DNA of 64,000 nucleotides. Origin: Natrinema halophilum. GTDB lineage: Archaea; Halobacteriota; Halobacteria; Halobacteriales; Natrialbaceae. Numbering within the stretch: position 1 is the stretch's first letter; every line of letters starts with the position of its first letter. The notes under the pieces are model-generated. The model saw only the letters and a list, made by a program, of their open reading frames with translations, was not told the DNA's origin and did not search any database. The stretch lies in the NCBI RefSeq assembly GCF_013402815.2, contig NZ_CP058601.1, positions 1,612,001 to 1,676,000 of the forward strand. The letters run 5' to 3'. The position numbers and the translations under genes were made by a program. Shown in pieces: positions 63,261 through 64,000 of the stretch.

Positions 63261-64000
63261 ATGGGATGGAAGGAAGCCGCTGAACCGGTCTTGACGCGGA
63301 TGCCAGCAGTGCGCCGTCCGGAGGGGCACGTTCCCTTCAAGCGAAAGCTGATGTGGACGGCGGGCATCCTCATGTTGTACTTTTTCCTGACGAACGTCTC
63401 GCTGCTCGGTTTGCAAACCGGCCAGTCAGAAGACCTCTTCGGCCAGTTCCGTGCGATCCTTGCCGGGGGCCAGGGGACAGTGTTGCAGGTCGGTATCGGA
63501 CCGATCGTCACCGCGAGCATCGTCTTGCAGTTGCTCGGGGGGGCAAACCTCCTCGGCCTCGACACGGACGATCCGCGCGACCAGGTTCTCTATCAGGGCC
63601 TCCAGAAGCTACTGGTCGTCCTGATGGTGATCCTGACCGGGTTGCCGATGGTGTTCGCCGGCGGCTTCCTGCCAGCCCAGAGTCAACTTCAACTCGGCGG
63701 ACTCATCCTCGGGCAAACGCAGGTCCAGGTGTTGATGTTCGCCCAGATCTTCGTCGGCGGCATCCTCATTCTGTACATGGACGAAGTCGTCAGCAAGTGG
63801 GGCGTCGGCAGCGGGATCGGCCTGTTCATCATCGCCGGCGTGAGCCAGAGCCTGGTTACCGGATTTATCCAGCCAACGAGCGGCGGGTTCTTCTTTGACT
63901 GGTATCGCATCCTCACCGGCAAGGTAGAGATTGGCTCGATAGTCTCCGGCGAGGGGCTCCAGAACCTGCTATTAAATCAAGGACACATCATCCCACTGCT
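63261..64000 (+). CDS. secY: preprotein translocase subunit SecY, 3' end outside window
   Basis: About 246 codons are visible. The start MGWKEAAEPVLTRMPAVRRPEGHVPFKRKLMWTAGILMLYFFLTN gives the first helix, then the plug-region GIGPIVTASIVLQLLGGANLLGLD and helices to about 230. SecY forms the protein-conducting channel. It stands at the end of the ribosomal operon as usual in archaea. Confidence 0.95.
   Translation, partial: MGWKEAAEPVLTRMPAVRRPEGHVPFKRKLMWTAGILMLYFFLTNVSLLGLQTGQSEDLFGQFRAILAGGQGTVLQVGIGPIVTASIVLQLLGGANLLGLDTDDPRDQVLYQGLQKLLVVLMVILTGLPMVFAGGFLPAQSQLQLGGLILGQTQVQVLMFAQIFVGGILILYMDEVVSKWGVGSGIGLFIIAGVSQSLVTGFIQPTSGGFFFDWYRILTGKVEIGSIVSGEGLQNLLLNQGHIIPL

Overview
The window reads as chromosome of a halophilic archaeon (class Halobacteria, probably the Natrialbales side, e.g. 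Natrinema/Haloterrigena-like). This rests on very acidic proteins, high-GC Asp/Glu-rich codons, frequent ATGA/TGATG overlaps, HalOD1 output domains, Bat-type PAS/GAF/HTH_10 regulators, a methenyl-tetrahydromethanopterin cyclohydrolase, a type-2 OMP decarboxylase, and an archaeal-order S10/spc ribosomal cluster with S4e, L32e, L19e and the RNase P protein Rpp29. The genus assignment is inference.

Layout. 1-10 kb: end of an R2-like di-metal oxidase gene, a Tat-exported alpha/beta hydrolase, a small zinc protein, a MacB/LolD-type ABC operon (ATPase plus two FtsX-like permeases) and an Lhr-family helicase. 10-17 kb: a polysaccharide-deacetylase-like lipoprotein with altered metal motifs, a PssD/Asd-type decarboxylase, a decayed EamA exporter, a DUF7344-like regulator, an RNase H-like protein, a DUF2240 protein and a tandem HalOD1 protein. 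17-28 kb: a large Bat-like sensor-regulator, HAD hydrolases, a truncated Kef-type antiporter, methylglyoxal synthase, an SDR without the usual Tyr, a decayed DehI gene with a 25-bp tandem repeat, an AI-2E family membrane protein, a thioredoxin-reductase-like flavoprotein and a VOC protein. 28-44 kb: pyrF, small zinc proteins, a GTPBP1-like GTPase, an AhpD-like protein, a four-sensor-domain histidine kinase, the proC-proB-proA operon, mch, a thiamine-binding protein, a second HalOD1 protein, DUF4112 and amphi-Trp proteins, and a tandem Usp protein.

44-50 kb is an accessory patch. It holds two stand-alone Rcp-like response regulators, a SHOCT-type membrane protein broken by an in-frame TAG, an exported orphan protein, a histidine kinase relic cut off at the edge of an IS200/IS605-type tnpB element, and a tRNA-Gly(GCC) next to a 22-bp copy of its own 3' end (a candidate attachment-site scar).

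50.1-64 kb is a compact, co-oriented ribosomal cluster: SPOUT methyltransferase-like gene, L3, L4, L23, L2, S19, L22, S3, L29, Rpp29, S17, L14, L24, S4e, L5, S14, S8, L6, L32e, L19e, L18, S5, L30, L15 and the start of secY. Most neighbours overlap or lie within a few bases, so they are probably transcribed and translated together.

I did not find a clearly new multi-gene defence or biosynthetic system. The best leads are the 44-50 kb patch, the TnpB element whose predicted guide comes from a kinase coding sequence, several repeat arrays close to promoters, and enzymes missing expected catalytic residues.
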